The notes under the pieces were generated by a model. That model worked only from the letters and a program-made list of their open reading frames with translations. It made no database searches and was not told the DNA's origin. A stretch of DNA of 64,000 bases from Bordetella genomosp. 4. GTDB taxonomy: Bacteria; Pseudomonadota; Gammaproteobacteria; Burkholderiales; Burkholderiaceae_B. The translations under genes and the position numbers were made by a program. Within the stretch, counting starts at the first letter, position 1, and each line of letters begins with the position of its first letter. Below, in pieces: positions 43,009-52,489 of the stretch. The DNA is taken from assembly GCF_002261185.1 (NCBI RefSeq), contig NZ_NEVQ01000017.1:226468-290467 (forward strand), in the 5' to 3' direction.

Positions 43009-45402
43009 TTGAGCAGCAAGTTCATTGTCAAACACGCCGCCGTACTGGGAGCGGGCGTCATGGGCGCGCAAATTGCCGCCCATCTGGCCAACGCCGGTAT
43101 TCCCGTTACGCTGTTCGACCTGACAGCCAAAGAAGGCGATCGCAATGCCATCGCCAGCAAAGCCCTGGCGGGTCTGAAAAAGCTCGAGCCCGCACCGTTG
43201 GCCAGCCCCTCGCGCCTCGCGTTGATTACTCCCGCGAACTACGATGACCATCTCGATCAACTGGCCCATTGCGATCTGGTCATTGAAGCCATCGCGGAGC
43301 GCATGGACTGGAAAACGGCGCTGTACGAGCGTATCGCCCCGCATGTCTCCCCCGATGCGATCCTGGCCTCGAATACATCCGGATTATCGATCGGCGAACT
43401 GGCCGACGCCTTGCCCGAAAATCTGCGCGCCCGCTTCTGCGGCGTGCATTTTTTTAATCCGCCGCGCTACATGCGCCTGGTCGAGATCATTGCCACGCGC
43501 CACACGCAACGCGAGATCGTCGATCATCTGGAAAGCTGGCTGACCAGCCAATTGGGCAAAGGCGTCATCCGCGCATTGGATACGCCCAACTTCATCGCCA
43601 ATCGTATCGGCGTGTTTTCGATTTTGGCCGCACTGCATCACACCGAACGGCTCGGCCTGGGCTTTGACGAAGTCGATGCCTTGACCGGCCCCAAGATCGG
43701 CCGTCCCAAAAGCGCCACCTATCGTACCGCCGACGTCGTGGGCCTGGACACGCTCGCCCACGTCGTGGCCACCATGCGCGACAAGCTGCCCTCGGATCCC
43801 TGGCACCCGCATTTTCAATTGCCTGCATGGCTCAATGCTCTCATCGAACGCGGCGCGTTGGGCCAGAAAAGCGGCATCGGCGTGTATCGCAAAGTCGGCA
43901 AAGAGATCCAGGTACTGGATCCCGCCGCGGGCGACTATCGGCCCTCGGCCGGTGTCATCGCTGACGAAGTCGATGCGATCCTGAAACAACGCGATCCGGC
44001 GCAACGCTTTGCGGCATTGCGCGCGAGCAAACATCCTCAGGCGCAATTTCTGTGGAGCTTATTCCGCGATATTTTTCATTACAGCGCCACACAGCTCGAA
44101 CATATCGCCGACAACGCTCGTGATATCGACTTGGCGATGCGCTGGGGATTCGGCTGGGCGCAAGGTCCCTTTGAAACCTGGCAAGCGGCCGGTTGGGCCG
44201 ACATCGCCGATGCCATCGCGGCCGATATCGCCGCTGGCGCAGCGATGAGCACGGCTCCCCTGCCGGGCTGGGTGCAAGAAAACGGCCGCGAAGGTGTGCA
44301 CAACGCGCAGGGCTCCTATTCCGCGCGCGACGGCAAACAGCAACCGCGCTCTACGCTGCCCGTATATACACGCCAGTTGTTCCCCGAACGCCTGGTCGGC
44401 GAAGCCTCCATTCCCCGGGGCGCCACGCTTTGGGAAAACGCAGGGGTGCGTTTGTGGCATCTGCCCGAATTGGACCCAGGCGTCGGCATCCTGTCGTTCA
44501 CATCGAAGATGCACACCATCGGCGACGAAGTCCTCGACGGCGTACTGCATGCAGTGGCGCACAGCGAACAGCAATTGGACGCGTTGGTCGTCTGGCATGA
44601 TGCCCCGTTTGCCGTTGGCGCGAACCTATCGCAAGTCGTACAGGCCTGCGTCGCCGGTCAATTCGACATGCTGGAGGCGACCGTAGAAAAATTCCAGCGC
44701 GCCTCGCTGTCCTTGCGTTATGCACGTGTGCCGACCGTTGCTGCGGTACAAGGGATGGCGCTGGGCGGAGGATGCGAGTTTCTCATGCATTGCAGCCATC
44801 GGGTCCTGGCGTTGGAAAGCTATATCGGTCTGGTCGAGGCCGGCGTGGGCCTGGTGCCGGCGGGAGGCGGCAGCAAAGCCCTCGCCGCACGCGCCGCTGC
44901 ATTGGCCGCGATGACGGCGACGCCCGCCGAGGTGTTTCCGTATCTGCAGCCGGTATTCCAGAACATTGCCACCGCACAAGTCTCAAAGAGCGCGTTGCAG
45001 GCCATCGACATGGGCTATGCCCAAGCCCACGACCAGATCGTGTTTCATCCTGACGAATTGCTGTGGGTCGCTATCAAGCAAGCACGCGCAGCCGCCGATG
45101 CCGGCCACACCCCGCCATTGCCCGTGACCAACATCCCCGTCGCAGGCCGCACTGGTATCGCGAACTTTGAAATGGTCCTCATCAACATGCGCGAGGGCGG
45201 CATGATCAGCGCCCATGATTATCGGGTCGCCCGCAGCGCCGCTGTCGCCCTGTGCGGCGGCGAAGTCGAAGCCGGCACACGCGTGAACGAAGACTGGCTG
45301 CTGGCCGTCGAACGCCGCGAATTCGTGGCCTTGTTGCGAACCAAGGAAACGCAAGCGCGTATCCAGCACACGCTGGAAACCGGCAAGCCACTGCGCAACT
45401 GA
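43009..45402 (+). CDS. 3-hydroxyacyl-CoA dehydrogenase / enoyl-CoA hydratase, reversed (FadN-like) order
   Basis: This 797-residue enzyme has the two activities in the opposite order to FadB. The NAD-binding dehydrogenase is at the N-terminus (AAVLGAGVMGAQIAAHLANAG at about 10-30, ASNTSGLSIGEL, HFFNPPRYMRLVEII), its C-terminal domains follow, and a crotonase domain sits near 530-700 with VQGMALGGGCEFLMHCSHRV near 580. The start is TTG at 43009, supported by AGGAG six bases upstream; no ATG fits the conserved N-terminus. It is followed 17 bases later by a thiolase gene, forming a second complete hydratase/dehydrogenase/thiolase set in the operon. Confidence 0.92.
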   Translation: MSSKFIVKHAAVLGAGVMGAQIAAHLANAGIPVTLFDLTAKEGDRNAIASKALAGLKKLEPAPLASPSRLALITPANYDDHLDQLAHCDLVIEAIAERMDWKTALYERIAPHVSPDAILASNTSGLSIGELADALPENLRARFCGVHFFNPPRYMRLVEIIATRHTQREIVDHLESWLTSQLGKGVIRALDTPNFIANRIGVFSILAALHHTERLGLGFDEVDALTGPKIGRPKSATYRTADVVGLDTLAHVVATMRDKLPSDPWHPHFQLPAWLNALIERGALGQKSGIGVYRKVGKEIQVLDPAAGDYRPSAGVIADEVDAILKQRDPAQRFAALRASKHPQAQFLWSLFRDIFHYSATQLEHIADNARDIDLAMRWGFGWAQGPFETWQAAGWADIADAIAADIAAGAAMSTAPLPGWVQENGREGVHNAQGSYSARDGKQQPRSTLPVYTRQLFPERLVGEASIPRGATLWENAGVRLWHLPELDPGVGILSFTSKMHTIGDEVLDGVLHAVAHSEQQLDALVVWHDAPFAVGANLSQVVQACVAGQFDMLEATVEKFQRASLSLRYARVPTVAAVQGMALGGGCEFLMHCSHRVLALESYIGLVEAGVGLVPAGGGSKALAARAAALAAMTATPAEVFPYLQPVFQNIATAQVSKSALQAIDMGYAQAHDQIVFHPDELLWVAIKQARAAADAGHTPPLPVTNIPVAGRTGIANFEMVLINMREGGMISAHDYRVARSAAVALCGGEVEAGTRVNEDWLLAVERREFVALLRTKETQARIQHTLETGKPLRN

Positions 45403-45419
45403 CACCCGAAGGATTCCTG

Positions 45420-46616
45420 ATGAGCAAACAAATTCAAGACGCCTATATCGTCGCCGCTACCCGCCTGCCCGTGGGCAAACGCAATGGCATTTATGCCACC
45501 ACCCGCCCCGACGATATGCTGGCGGCCGCCCTGCGCGCCGCGCTGGCACAAGTCCCCGCTTTGGATCCCGCCCGCGTCGAAGACGTCATCGCGGGCTGCG
45601 CCATGCCCGAAGCCGAACAAGGTATGAACGTCGCCCGCATGAGCCTGCTGCTCGCGGGTCTGCCGGACAATGTCCCGGGCGTCACCGTCAATCGCTTTTG
45701 CGCCTCTGGTTTGCAGGCCGTCGCCGATGCTGCCGCGCGCATCCAGTTGGGCATGGCCGACGTCATGATTGCGGCCGGCACGGAATCGATGAGCGCCATG
45801 CCGCAAATCATGGGCAACAAGGTCGCCATCAATCCCGAGATTTTTGCGCGCGACGAAAACCTGGGCATGGCCTATGGCATGGGCCTGACCGGCGAGAAAG
45901 TCGCTGCCCAATGGAAGATCTCGCGCGAGGATCAGGATGCCTTTGCCTTGGCCTCGCATCAAAAAGCCTGCGCGGCCATCGCAGCAGGACACTTCAACGA
46001 TGAGATCACGCCCTATCAGACTGTGACGCATCTGCCCGGCGACGCCGGGTCCGTGCGTACGGTGGAAAAACTGGCCGAGCACGACGAAGGCCCACGCCCC
46101 GACACAAACGCCGAGGCGCTCGCCAAACTGCGTCCTGTCTTTGCCGCACGCGGCTCCGTGACCGCAGGCAACAGCTCACAAATGTCCGATGGCGCCGCCG
46201 CCGTCGTGCTCGTGTCCGAGCGTATTCTGCGTGAACTCAATCTCACGCCGCTGGCGCGTGTGGTGGGTTTCTCGGTCGCGGGAGTTCCTCCCGAGATCAT
46301 GGGCATCGGCCCCAAAATGGCCATCCCCAAAGCCCTCGCCCAGACCGGCATCGCACAGCAGGACCTGGACTGGATCGAGCTCAACGAAGCCTTTGCCGCA
46401 CAATCATTGGCCGTCATGCGCGACTTGCAACTGGACCCGGCCAAGGTCAATCCGTTGGGCGGTGCGATTGCACTGGGCCATCCCTTGGGCGCGACGGGCG
46501 CTATCCGCACCGCCACCGTCGTGCATGGCCTGAGACGTACCGGCGGCAAATACGGCATGGTCACGATGTGTGTTGGCACCGGCATGGGTGCAGCCGGTAT
46601 ATTCGAGGCACTGTAG
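45420..46616 (+). CDS. Acetyl-CoA acyltransferase (thiolase), FadA-like
   Basis: The 398-residue thiolase starts at ATG 45420, preceded by AAGGA; a longer in-frame reading lies inside the upstream gene. The nucleophile is Cys94 in NRFCASGLQAV. The remaining motifs are NEAFAAQSLAV, GHPLGATGA and the C-terminal CVGTGMGAAGIF. It completes the beta-oxidation cycle together with the reversed-order dehydrogenase/hydratase encoded just before it. Size and motifs resemble FadA, in contrast to the FadI-like thiolase at 38355. Confidence 0.94.
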   Translation: MSKQIQDAYIVAATRLPVGKRNGIYATTRPDDMLAAALRAALAQVPALDPARVEDVIAGCAMPEAEQGMNVARMSLLLAGLPDNVPGVTVNRFCASGLQAVADAAARIQLGMADVMIAAGTESMSAMPQIMGNKVAINPEIFARDENLGMAYGMGLTGEKVAAQWKISREDQDAFALASHQKACAAIAAGHFNDEITPYQTVTHLPGDAGSVRTVEKLAEHDEGPRPDTNAEALAKLRPVFAARGSVTAGNSSQMSDGAAAVVLVSERILRELNLTPLARVVGFSVAGVPPEIMGIGPKMAIPKALAQTGIAQQDLDWIELNEAFAAQSLAVMRDLQLDPAKVNPLGGAIALGHPLGATGAIRTATVVHGLRRTGGKYGMVTMCVGTGMGAAGIFEAL

Positions 46617-46634
46617 CTCGCATCGACTCAACAT

Positions 46635-48302
46635 ATGGAACGCATCTGGCTCGATCAATACCCGCCCGGCGTCCCTGCCGACATTGACACTACGCCCTAC
46701 GAATCGCTGCTGACGATACTCGACGATAGCTGCCGGCGTTTTGCCGGCAACCCTGCCTACACGAGTCTTGGCACCACGATCACCTACGCCGAGTTCGATC
46801 GTCTGTCGCGCGATTTTGCCGCATGGCTGCAATCGCGCGGCCTGCGCCAGGGCGACCGTGTCGCGCTGATGCTGCCCAATCTGCTGCAATATCCCATCTG
46901 CCTGTTCGGGGCATTGCGCGCAGGCTGCGTCGTCGTGAACTGCAATCCGCTCTATACCGCCCACGAATTGGCGCACCAATTGGGTGATGCCGGCGCACAA
47001 GCCATCGTCATCGCGGAGAACTTTGCCCACACGCTGCAAAAAGCGCTGCCGCATACCGCCCTGCGCCACATCGTCGTCACCTCCATAGGCGAATTGCTGG
47101 GCCCGATCAAAGGGCGCGCGGTCGATCTGGCCGTGCGCCACATCAAGCGCAAAGTCCCGGCATGGTCGCTGCCCGGTACCGTACGCCTGCGTACCGCGCT
47201 GGCTGCCGGCCGCAGCCTATCGTTGCGTCCGCCCACTCTGACGCGCGCCGACCCCGCATTTCTACAATACACGGGCGGCACGACCGGTGTCGCCAAAGCC
47301 GCCGTGCTCAGTCACGGCAACATGCTGGCCAATCTGTGTCAGGCCCATGCCTGGATACGCGGCCATCTGCGCGAGGGTGAGGAATGCATCGTCACTGCTT
47401 TGCCGCTCTATCACGTGTTTGCCCTCACGGCCAATTGCCTGACCTTCATCAAGCTGGGCGCGCGCAACCTGCTGATTCCAGACCCTCGCGATCTGCCGGC
47501 CTTTATCAAGGCCCTGCGCAAAACACCCTTTAGCGCCCTCACCGGCGTCAACACCTTGTTTTGCGCATTGCTGAATCATCCCGACTTTGCCAAGCTGGAT
47601 TTTTCCCGATTGCGCATCACACTCGGAGGCGGCATGGCCGTACAGCGTGCCGTCGCCCAACGCTGGCGCGAGGTGACCGGCGTCTCGCTGTGCCAGGCTT
47701 ACGGACTCACAGAGACCTCCCCCGCCGTCACCTTGAATCCCCTGGACGTCAGCACCTTTACCGGCTCCATTGGCCTGCCGGTGCCCTCTACCGAGATATC
47801 CATCCGAGACGATGACGGCCGCGAACTGCCGCCAGGCGAAACCGGCGAACTCTGCGTCCGAGGTCCCCAAGTCATGTCGGGCTATTGGAAACAGCCCGCC
47901 GAAACCGCCCAGGTCTTTCATCCCGATGGCTTTCTGCGCACCGGCGACATGGGCTATGTCGACAAACGCGGCTACGTCTATCTGGTCGATCGTAAAAAAG
48001 ACCTGATCCTGGTATCAGGCTTTAACGTCTATCCCAACGAAGTCGAAGATGCCGCCGCCCTGCACCCTGGCGTACGCGAGGTTGCCGCCGTCGGCGTACC
48101 CGATGAACGATCGGGCGAAACCGTCAAACTGTTCGTCATCCGCCGCGATCCATCACTGGATGCCGCCACTCTGATCGCCCATTGCCGCCAGCATTTGACC
48201 GGCTACAAAGTTCCGCGCCACGTTGAATTCCGCGATGAGCTTCCCCGCAGCGCTGTCGGCAAAATCTTGCGCCGCGAACTGAAACCCGGCTCGCGCTCGT
48301 AA
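46635..48302 (+). CDS. fadD: Long-chain acyl-CoA synthetase (FadD)
   Basis: The 555-residue ligase activates fatty acids to acyl-CoA through an acyl-adenylate. Motifs of the adenylate-forming family are present: YTGGTTGVAKAAVLSH near 212-227, YGLTETSPAVT, and the hinge region TGDMGYVDKRGYVYLVDRKK followed by SGFNVYPNEVED. A C-terminal PRSAVGKILRREL contains the catalytic lysine. It resembles FadD in length and in the opening ERIWLDQYPPGVPADID. It is the last gene of the operon, 18 bases after the thiolase. Confidence 0.95.
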   Translation: MERIWLDQYPPGVPADIDTTPYESLLTILDDSCRRFAGNPAYTSLGTTITYAEFDRLSRDFAAWLQSRGLRQGDRVALMLPNLLQYPICLFGALRAGCVVVNCNPLYTAHELAHQLGDAGAQAIVIAENFAHTLQKALPHTALRHIVVTSIGELLGPIKGRAVDLAVRHIKRKVPAWSLPGTVRLRTALAAGRSLSLRPPTLTRADPAFLQYTGGTTGVAKAAVLSHGNMLANLCQAHAWIRGHLREGEECIVTALPLYHVFALTANCLTFIKLGARNLLIPDPRDLPAFIKALRKTPFSALTGVNTLFCALLNHPDFAKLDFSRLRITLGGGMAVQRAVAQRWREVTGVSLCQAYGLTETSPAVTLNPLDVSTFTGSIGLPVPSTEISIRDDDGRELPPGETGELCVRGPQVMSGYWKQPAETAQVFHPDGFLRTGDMGYVDKRGYVYLVDRKKDLILVSGFNVYPNEVEDAAALHPGVREVAAVGVPDERSGETVKLFVIRRDPSLDAATLIAHCRQHLTGYKVPRHVEFRDELPRSAVGKILRRELKPGSRS

Positions 48303-48503
48303 AAAACACGCATCGGCATACCGAAATCGGCCGGGAATACGCGCGCACAGGGTCACAACGGCACCACCGCCGCCGGGCGGCAAGTTGCAGCCGGTCCAAC
48401 ACAGGCAGCCGAACAATCCGGCTCATTACAGCAACAGCCAGATACAACAACCTCGCTAGGCAAGCCTCTGCAGTTTTCCAAAGCCCCACTATAATCCGAC
48501 AAA

Positions 48504-48522
48504 ATTAATACAAATCATTATC
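48504..48522. promoter_or_regulatory. Fur box upstream of second TonB receptor
   Basis: The 19-base segment ending CAAATCATTATC matches the Fur-box consensus GATAATGATAATCATTATC at about 14 of 19 positions. It lies 24-42 bases upstream of the receptor start. Confidence 0.7.
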
Positions 48523-48545
48523 ACTATCGGATACGTTTTTCTAAT

Positions 48546-50666
48546 TTGGGGATTCTGTTGAACCGCTATTTGCCTGCGACACCCGTGCGCAAGACGCCCG
48601 CCTTTACCTTGGCCCTATTGACCGCCAGTCTGGCCCCGTTTTTTGCCCATGCACAAGACACAGACACCGAAGCCGCGACCCTGCCAGCGGTACGCGTCAC
48701 CGGCACCCAAGAAACTGCCACTAGCCCCGTCGAGGGCTATGTAGCGACGCGCAGCGCCACAGGCACAAAAACAGACACACCGCTGCTGGAAACGCCGCAA
48801 GCCATCACGGTGATCACGCGCGAACAATTCGTCGACCAGGGCGCGCAAAATGTCCAGGACGCGCTGAACTACGCCGCCGGCGTGCGCCCCAACGCCTACG
48901 GCGTCGACAATCGCGCTGACTACGTCCGCGTACGCGGCGTCGAGCCGGTGCAGTATCTGGACGGCTTGCGTCAGTTCTTCAGCTACAACAACCCGCGCAC
49001 CGATATTTACGCGCTGGAACGGCTCGAAGTCCTGCGCGGACCATCATCCATGTTGTACGGCCAAGGCAGCACCGGCGGCGTGCTGAACCTGGTCAGCAAA
49101 CGCCCCTTGGCCGAGGCCCAGCACGAAATCGGCGTCATCGTCGGCAATCACAATCGCAAAGAAATCCAGGCTGACCTGACCGGCCCGGTCACCGAAGACG
49201 GCGAATGGCTCTACCGCGTCGTCGCGGTCGCTCGGGACAGTGATACGCAAGTTCAACACGTCGGCGACGATCGGCTGATGCTTGCTCCGTCGCTCACGTG
49301 GCAACCCAGCGCCGCCACCTCGCTGACCCTGCAAGGTTATTTCCAGAAAGACAAAACCGGCACCACGCAATCGTTCCTGCCCTGGAGCGGCAGCGTCAGC
49401 GATAACCCCAACGGTCAAATTCCCACGCGCCGCTTTGCCAGCGAGCCGGGTTTCGATGCCTATGACACCGAGCAATTCAGCGTAGGCTGGCTGTTTGAAC
49501 ACAAGTTCAACGACCGCTGGACCGTGCGGCAGAGTTTCCGCAATACGATCAGCAAAGTCGACTACAAGTCGATGTATCCGGACTCGTATTCGAATCCCGA
49601 AGCTCCCTACATCGACCCCGAGCAAATGACGCTCAATCGCTACTATTACGTGCACAAGCCACGCATGCGTACGCTACTGGTCGATCAAAACGTAGAAGGC
49701 AAAGTGGATTGGGGCGCGACCCAGCATACGCTATTGTTTGGTGCTGATTACAGCCGCTATCGCGAAACGGGACAAGAAGCCACGGGCCTCGGCAGCCCGC
49801 TGAACATCTACCATCCTGTTTACGGCAACATCCCGGAATACGATCTCAGCGATACGCCCAAGACAAAACAACAGCAACTCGGTTTTTACGCGCAAGACCA
49901 GATGCGTTATCAAAACTGGATCTTTGTCGCCGGGATCCGCCACGATCGGGCCCAAACCGATATCGAAGGCAACGACCGCGAAGTCGACAACGCGACGACC
50001 AAACGATTCGGTTTGCTCTACGCTGCAGACAACGGCCTGTCGCCATACATCAGCTACAGCGAGTCATTCACCCCTATCGGTGGCACGGACTTCTATGGCA
50101 ATCGCTGGAAGCCATTGCGCGGCAAGCAATGGGAGCTCGGCTTGAAATACATGCCGCCCGACTCCGGCCTGGAGTTCACCGCGGCAGCTTACGACCTGCG
50201 CGAGAAAAACCGCCAGGCTCCCGATCCGTCCAATCCGAACAATCAAATTCAGGCGGGCAAGACCGAGACACGTGGCATTGAATTAGAGCTGCGCGGCCGC
50301 GTGACCAAGCAACTGGACGTCATCGCCAACTATATCTACACCGACATCGACTCCGATCTGGAGCCCGTGCCGAAACACATGGCGTCGTTGTGGGGTAAAT
50401 ATCGTTTCGCCTTGGCCAGCATGCCTGGTTTTTCGGTCGGTGCGGGCGTGCGCTATCTAGGCTCGTTCACCGACGGCGCGGCGCCGGAAACGCCGTCGGT
50501 CACCCTATTCGATGCAATGGTCGCGTATGACAGCGGAGCGTGGCGTTATGCGCTCAACGTCAACAACATCGCAGACAAAAGCTACGAGGTCACGTGCCTG
50601 AGCCGCGGCGATTGCTTCTATGGGCAACGGCGCACGGTCACGGCAAGCGCGACGTATCGGTTCTGA
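48546..50666 (+). CDS. TonB-dependent siderophore receptor (hydroxamate-type subfamily)
   Basis: This is an outer-membrane receptor of about 706 residues from TTG 48546, or 702 from TTG 48558; no ATG is suitably placed. The signal peptide ends FFAHAQ. The plug domain has ETPQAITVITREQFVDQGAQ, RVRGVEPVQYLDGLRQF and LERLEVLRGPSSMLYGQGST, a pattern shared with ferrichrome/FhuA- and FhuE-like siderophore receptors. The barrel ends with a terminal Phe (TASATYRF). The upstream Fur box predicts iron repression. It follows the fatty-acid operon but has its own regulatory region. Two hairpins lie directly after it. Confidence 0.93.
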   Translation: MGILLNRYLPATPVRKTPAFTLALLTASLAPFFAHAQDTDTEAATLPAVRVTGTQETATSPVEGYVATRSATGTKTDTPLLETPQAITVITREQFVDQGAQNVQDALNYAAGVRPNAYGVDNRADYVRVRGVEPVQYLDGLRQFFSYNNPRTDIYALERLEVLRGPSSMLYGQGSTGGVLNLVSKRPLAEAQHEIGVIVGNHNRKEIQADLTGPVTEDGEWLYRVVAVARDSDTQVQHVGDDRLMLAPSLTWQPSAATSLTLQGYFQKDKTGTTQSFLPWSGSVSDNPNGQIPTRRFASEPGFDAYDTEQFSVGWLFEHKFNDRWTVRQSFRNTISKVDYKSMYPDSYSNPEAPYIDPEQMTLNRYYYVHKPRMRTLLVDQNVEGKVDWGATQHTLLFGADYSRYRETGQEATGLGSPLNIYHPVYGNIPEYDLSDTPKTKQQQLGFYAQDQMRYQNWIFVAGIRHDRAQTDIEGNDREVDNATTKRFGLLYAADNGLSPYISYSESFTPIGGTDFYGNRWKPLRGKQWELGLKYMPPDSGLEFTAAAYDLREKNRQAPDPSNPNNQIQAGKTETRGIELELRGRVTKQLDVIANYIYTDIDSDLEPVPKHMASLWGKYRFALASMPGFSVGAGVRYLGSFTDGAAPETPSVTLFDAMVAYDSGAWRYALNVNNIADKSYEVTCLSRGDCFYGQRRTVTASATYRF

Positions 50667-50672
50667 CAGCGA

Positions 50673-50698
50673 GAAATCCTCACGGCCGTGAGGATTTC
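50673..50698. terminator. 26-bp perfect palindrome after TonB receptor
   Basis: The perfect palindrome GAAATCCTCACGG (and its complement) begins 7 bases past the stop. T residues close the right arm, but no long T-run follows. A related hairpin lies 22 bases downstream. Confidence 0.55.
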
Positions 50699-50719
50699 TG
50701 CCAAAAACGTCGATTTACG

Positions 50720-50753
50720 CACAAGAATCCTTACGTTCGTGAGGATTTTTGTG
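50720..50753 (+). terminator. Second hairpin with T-run after TonB receptor
   Basis: An imperfect inverted repeat from CACAAG to TTTTTGTG shares the ATCCT...AGGAT core with the preceding palindrome. Five T residues fall in the right arm, making this the more terminator-like of the two. Confidence 0.6.
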
Positions 50754-50798
50754 CCAACCCAGCTGACGCGAAAGCTGCGTCAATCAGAATAAAACCAA

Positions 50799-50829
50799 GA
50801 AAAAAGGGTCTCCGCGATGGAGACCCTTT
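50799..50829 (-). terminator. Terminator of tRNA-Arg copy 1
   Basis: An 11-bp stem (50803-50813 with 50819-50829) with loop GCGAT is followed on the minus strand by a run of T. It lies 8 bases after the tRNA 3' end. Confidence 0.85.
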
Positions 50830-50836
50830 CTAAATT

Positions 50837-50913
50837 TGGCGCGCCCGGCAGGATTCGAACCCACGACCCCTTGGTTCGTAGCCAAGTACTCTATCCAACT
50901 GAGCTACGGGCGC
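50837..50913 (-). tRNA. tRNA-Arg, anticodon ACG (copy 1)
   Basis: A 77-base cloverleaf is encoded on the minus strand with acceptor GCGCCCG/CGGGCGC, TTCGAATC in the T-loop and an encoded 3' CCA. The anticodon loop CTACGAA places ACG at 50877-50879 (Arg, CGN). It is identical to the copy at 56240-56316. Confidence 0.98.
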
Positions 50914-50960
50914 TGATAAAGAGGCGAAATTATAACTGATATTTTTAGCTTGTCCAGCCG

Positions 50961-52304
50961 CTATTTAGCGCGCCGCTTTTTACCCTCGATATCCGGCAGC
51001 AAAAACGCCACTATCCCCAGCAACGGCAGATACGCGCAGACCTCATAGACGTAGGTAATGTTGGTCGCATCCGCCAATTTGCCTAATGCGGCGGCACCCA
51101 GCCCGCCCATCCCGAACGCGAATCCGAAAAACAATCCAGCGATCATTCCCACCTTGCCCGGGACCAGTTCCTGGGCATACACCACGATGGCGGAGAACGC
51201 GGAGGCCAGGATCACACCGATGATCACGACGAGCACGCCCGTCCAGAACAGGTTGGCATACGGCAACATCAACGTGAATGGCGCCACGCCCAGGATGGAT
51301 ACCCAGATCACAATCTTGCGGCCGACGCGATCGCCCACTGGCCCGCCAGCCACGGTACCGAATGCCACGGCGGCCAGGAATAAGAACAAATACAACTGCG
51401 CAGTCCGCACGGGCATATCGAACTTGTCCATCAAATAGAACGTGAAATAGCTGTTCAGGCTGGCCATGTAGAAGTATTTGGAAAAAATCAGCAGGCCCAG
51501 CACCCCCAACGCCCCCAGCACCTGATTACGCGTCAACGTCGTGCCGCCACTGGCCGCCTTTGCCTTGGGCTTGAGCAGCGCCCGGTTCGCGCCGTACCAA
51601 CGCCCTATTCCCACCAGCACGATCATGCCGAACAACGCGGCGAGCGAAAACCACGCGACGCTGGTCTGGCCGTGAGGGATGATGACCAGCGCGGCCAATA
51701 AAGGACCCAGCGCCGACCCCACATTGCCGCCGACTTGAAACAAGGACTGCGCCAGACCATGCCGCCCACCCGACGCCATGCGCGCCACGCGGGATGATTC
51801 CGGATGAAATATCGATGAGCCCGTTCCGACCAAGGCTGCGGCGACCAACAGATAGGGTAGCGACGGCGCATAAGCCAACAGCAGCAACCCCACCAGCGTA
51901 AATCCCATACCGATCGGCAGAGAATACGTCGTCGGCCGTTTATCGGTGTACAAGCCAATGCCAGGCTGCAGCAACGACGCCGCGATCTGATAGGTCAGCG
52001 TGATCAAGCCGATTTCCGAAAAACTCAGATTGAATGAGTCTTTCAACATGGGATAGATGGCCAACAGGATCGATTGGATCATGTCGTTCATCATGTGGGC
52101 CACGCTGATCGCACCCAGGACCTTGAACGAAGTCGACGATGGCGCCACCGGCGCAGCGCAGGCCTGGGATGCAGCAGGTCCCGCAGAGGCCTGCTCGGCA
52201 TGGCCCGTCGTGGCTGCATTGAAAGCAGGCTCGACCAAGCCCGCGCCCGCTGGGGCAGACATAACGGAGGCGGAACCAGAATTGGCTGTGGATGAAGAAG
52301 TCAT
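50961..52304 (-). CDS. MFS transporter, fosmidomycin-resistance (Fsr) family
   Basis: This 12-helix major facilitator has 447 residues from ATG 52304; a TTG at 52313 is less likely. The core matches E. coli Fsr closely in pattern: LGAISVAHMMNDMIQSILLA, then YPMLKDSFNLSFSEIGLITL, LQPGIGLYTDKRP, TGSSIFHPESSRVARMASGG. An unusual Ala/Ser/Pro-rich cytoplasmic N-terminal tail of about 60 residues precedes the first helix. Expected function is proton-driven drug or metabolite efflux. It is divergent from an AraC-family gene 185 bases away, a likely regulator. Downstream on the same strand lies tRNA-Arg copy 1. Confidence 0.92.
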   Translation of the reverse strand: MTSSSTANSGSASVMSAPAGAGLVEPAFNAATTGHAEQASAGPAASQACAAPVAPSSTSFKVLGAISVAHMMNDMIQSILLAIYPMLKDSFNLSFSEIGLITLTYQIAASLLQPGIGLYTDKRPTTYSLPIGMGFTLVGLLLLAYAPSLPYLLVAAALVGTGSSIFHPESSRVARMASGGRHGLAQSLFQVGGNVGSALGPLLAALVIIPHGQTSVAWFSLAALFGMIVLVGIGRWYGANRALLKPKAKAASGGTTLTRNQVLGALGVLGLLIFSKYFYMASLNSYFTFYLMDKFDMPVRTAQLYLFLFLAAVAFGTVAGGPVGDRVGRKIVIWVSILGVAPFTLMLPYANLFWTGVLVVIIGVILASAFSAIVVYAQELVPGKVGMIAGLFFGFAFGMGGLGAAALGKLADATNITYVYEVCAYLPLLGIVAFLLPDIEGKKRRAK

Positions 52305-52489
52305 AGATATCAATCAGCAAATCGCGTAAGAAATCAGAGCCCGAACGGCAGTTCGCCGGGAAGTAAGGGCCGGACAACCAATCGTCCCCCACCCGAAACG
52401 CGGGGACGATTACCGCAAACAAACAGTGTATAAAGTCCCTAACACGCAAACATGCCAACTTTCATCGCGAAAGTGACAGAGTCATCATC

